Source: Candidatus Brevefilum sp.
GTDB taxonomy: Bacteria; Chloroflexota; Anaerolineae; Anaerolineales; Anaerolineaceae
Length of the DNA: 6,123 nucleotides
NCBI GenBank assembly: GCA_007119455.1
Contig: SKPR01000009.1
Location: forward strand, 1 to 6,123
Reading direction: 5' to 3'
Part shown: positions 5,896 through 6,123 of the stretch, piece after piece
Numbering within the stretch: the first letter of the stretch is position 1
How the letters are laid out: the number at the start of each line of letters is the position of its first letter
The notes under the pieces: generated by a model
Told to the model about the DNA's origin: nothing
Databases searched by the model: none
The model's input: the letters and a program-made list of their open reading frames with translations, nothing else
Program-made: the position numbers and the translations under genes

Positions 5896-5969
5896 CCTGG
5901 CATGGACCTTGCATTCAAGTATTTATAATTTAATAAAACACCTAATTTTAAAAATGGAGACTGTAATCT

Positions 5970-5989
5970 GGCTTTAAGGTTTTAAAGCC
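5970..5989 (+). terminator. Candidate hairpin terminator of the GH1 gene
   Basis: GGCTTTAA (5970-5977) and TTAAAGCC (5982-5989) are perfect 8-bp reverse complements around the tetraloop GGTT. It lies 75 bases after the TGA stop and is followed by a T/G-rich stretch (TGTTGTTGTGT) rather than a pure T-run. It is the best terminator candidate for this gene but is weaker than a textbook one. Confidence 0.4.
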
Positions 5990-6031
5990 TGTTGTTGTGT
6001 ACAATAAATTCGCAGGGATATATTACAGGTT

Positions 6032-6040
6032 TGTTATGAT
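6032..6040 (+). promoter_or_regulatory. Candidate extended -10 promoter for a gene beyond the window
   Basis: TGTTATGAT contains a strong -10 hexamer TATGAT (6035-6040) preceded by a TG extension (6032-6033). No good -35 is visible at 17 bases. A second possible pair, TTGTGT (5995-6000) and TATATT (6019-6024) with an 18-base spacer, lies just upstream. The flanking sequence is shared with the GH1 promoter region, and GGTTT (6028-6032) with AAACC (6051-6055) frames it symmetrically, as an operator might. Confidence 0.35.
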
Positions 6041-6123
6041 TAATGTTACGAAACCGCAATAGTTCCCGAAAATGAAGTTTATTTTGTAAATAATCGCAGG
6101 TTTACATGACCGTTTCATAGCGG

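Larger units (their letters stand above)
5896..6123. other. AT-rich non-coding region downstream of the GH1 gene
   Basis: No reading frame of useful length is present on either strand in this 228-base stretch: the ATGs at 6036, 6072 and 6104 each run into a stop within a few codons on the + strand. It holds one hairpin (5970-5989) and a candidate promoter (6032-6040), so it looks like the 3' end of the GH1 unit followed by the leader of a gene beyond the window edge. Confidence 0.6.

Noticed and set aside
929..6120. 9-bp direct repeat GTTTCATAG at 929-937 and 6112-6120, considered as att-like ends
   Set aside because: It is too short to be an attachment core on its own, with no integrase or tRNA gene visible. 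It is likely chance.
1..6123. CRISPR array, tRNA or rRNA gene, insertion sequence
   Set aside because: I saw no regularly spaced repeats, no cloverleaf with a TTCGA-type arm in a plausible frame, no rRNA stretch, and no transposase reading frame on either strand.

Overview
The window looks like the tail end of a phage-derived structural module joined to a metabolic gene of the host chromosome. The likely host is a Chloroflexi bacterium of the Anaerolineae type. That assignment is from memory of protein style, not a search: the two large tail proteins (a Dit-like protein ending its first domain in a TRPNYFD...ELPLTS block, and a hub protein with PVTIYD...WSGFVNQI...YNRVKVKY...GWFQTLDW blocks) resemble proteins I associate with prophage-like elements in that phylum, and the beta-glycosidase belongs to a branch common there.

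Region by region, all confident genes are on the + strand. Bases 1-444 hold the C-terminal end of a beta-rich virion protein that starts upstream. Bases 445-719 are an AT-rich non-coding stretch with a weak terminator-like structure and a perfect 21-bp dyad. Bases 720-923 encode a 67-residue two-helix membrane protein that looks like a holin. Bases 924-1116 are non-coding and carry a striking composite inverted repeat (934-1000) and a tandem heptamer (1085-1107). Bases 1117-4468 form a tight three-gene block (a 153-residue helical protein, a Dit-like tail protein, and a baseplate-hub/Tal-like protein) in which each stop codon overlaps the next start. Bases 4573-5895 encode a complete, apparently active GH1 beta-glycosidase with its own ribosome binding site and candidate promoter. 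Bases 5896-6123 are AT-rich and non-coding, with a hairpin and a second candidate promoter.

The three-gene block is probably translated as one coupled unit and would build the tail tip. The hub protein carries a beta-sandwich of the choice-of-anchor R type inserted into the middle of its hub fold, which could place a ligand-binding module at the tail tip. The holin-like gene would fit lysis, but no endolysin is visible. No integrase, capsid, terminase, tape-measure or att site is seen, so whether this is an intact prophage, a remnant or a tail-like particle cannot be decided here.

Base composition changes where the tail block ends: the tail genes are C-rich on the coding strand and the GH1 gene is G-rich. 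This suggests the phage-derived segment ends near 4470 and that the GH1 gene is a host gene. A 23/24-base motif (GTTATGATTRATGT, 3-4 bases, AAACCG) occurs before the GH1 gene and again after it, which may mark shared host regulation.
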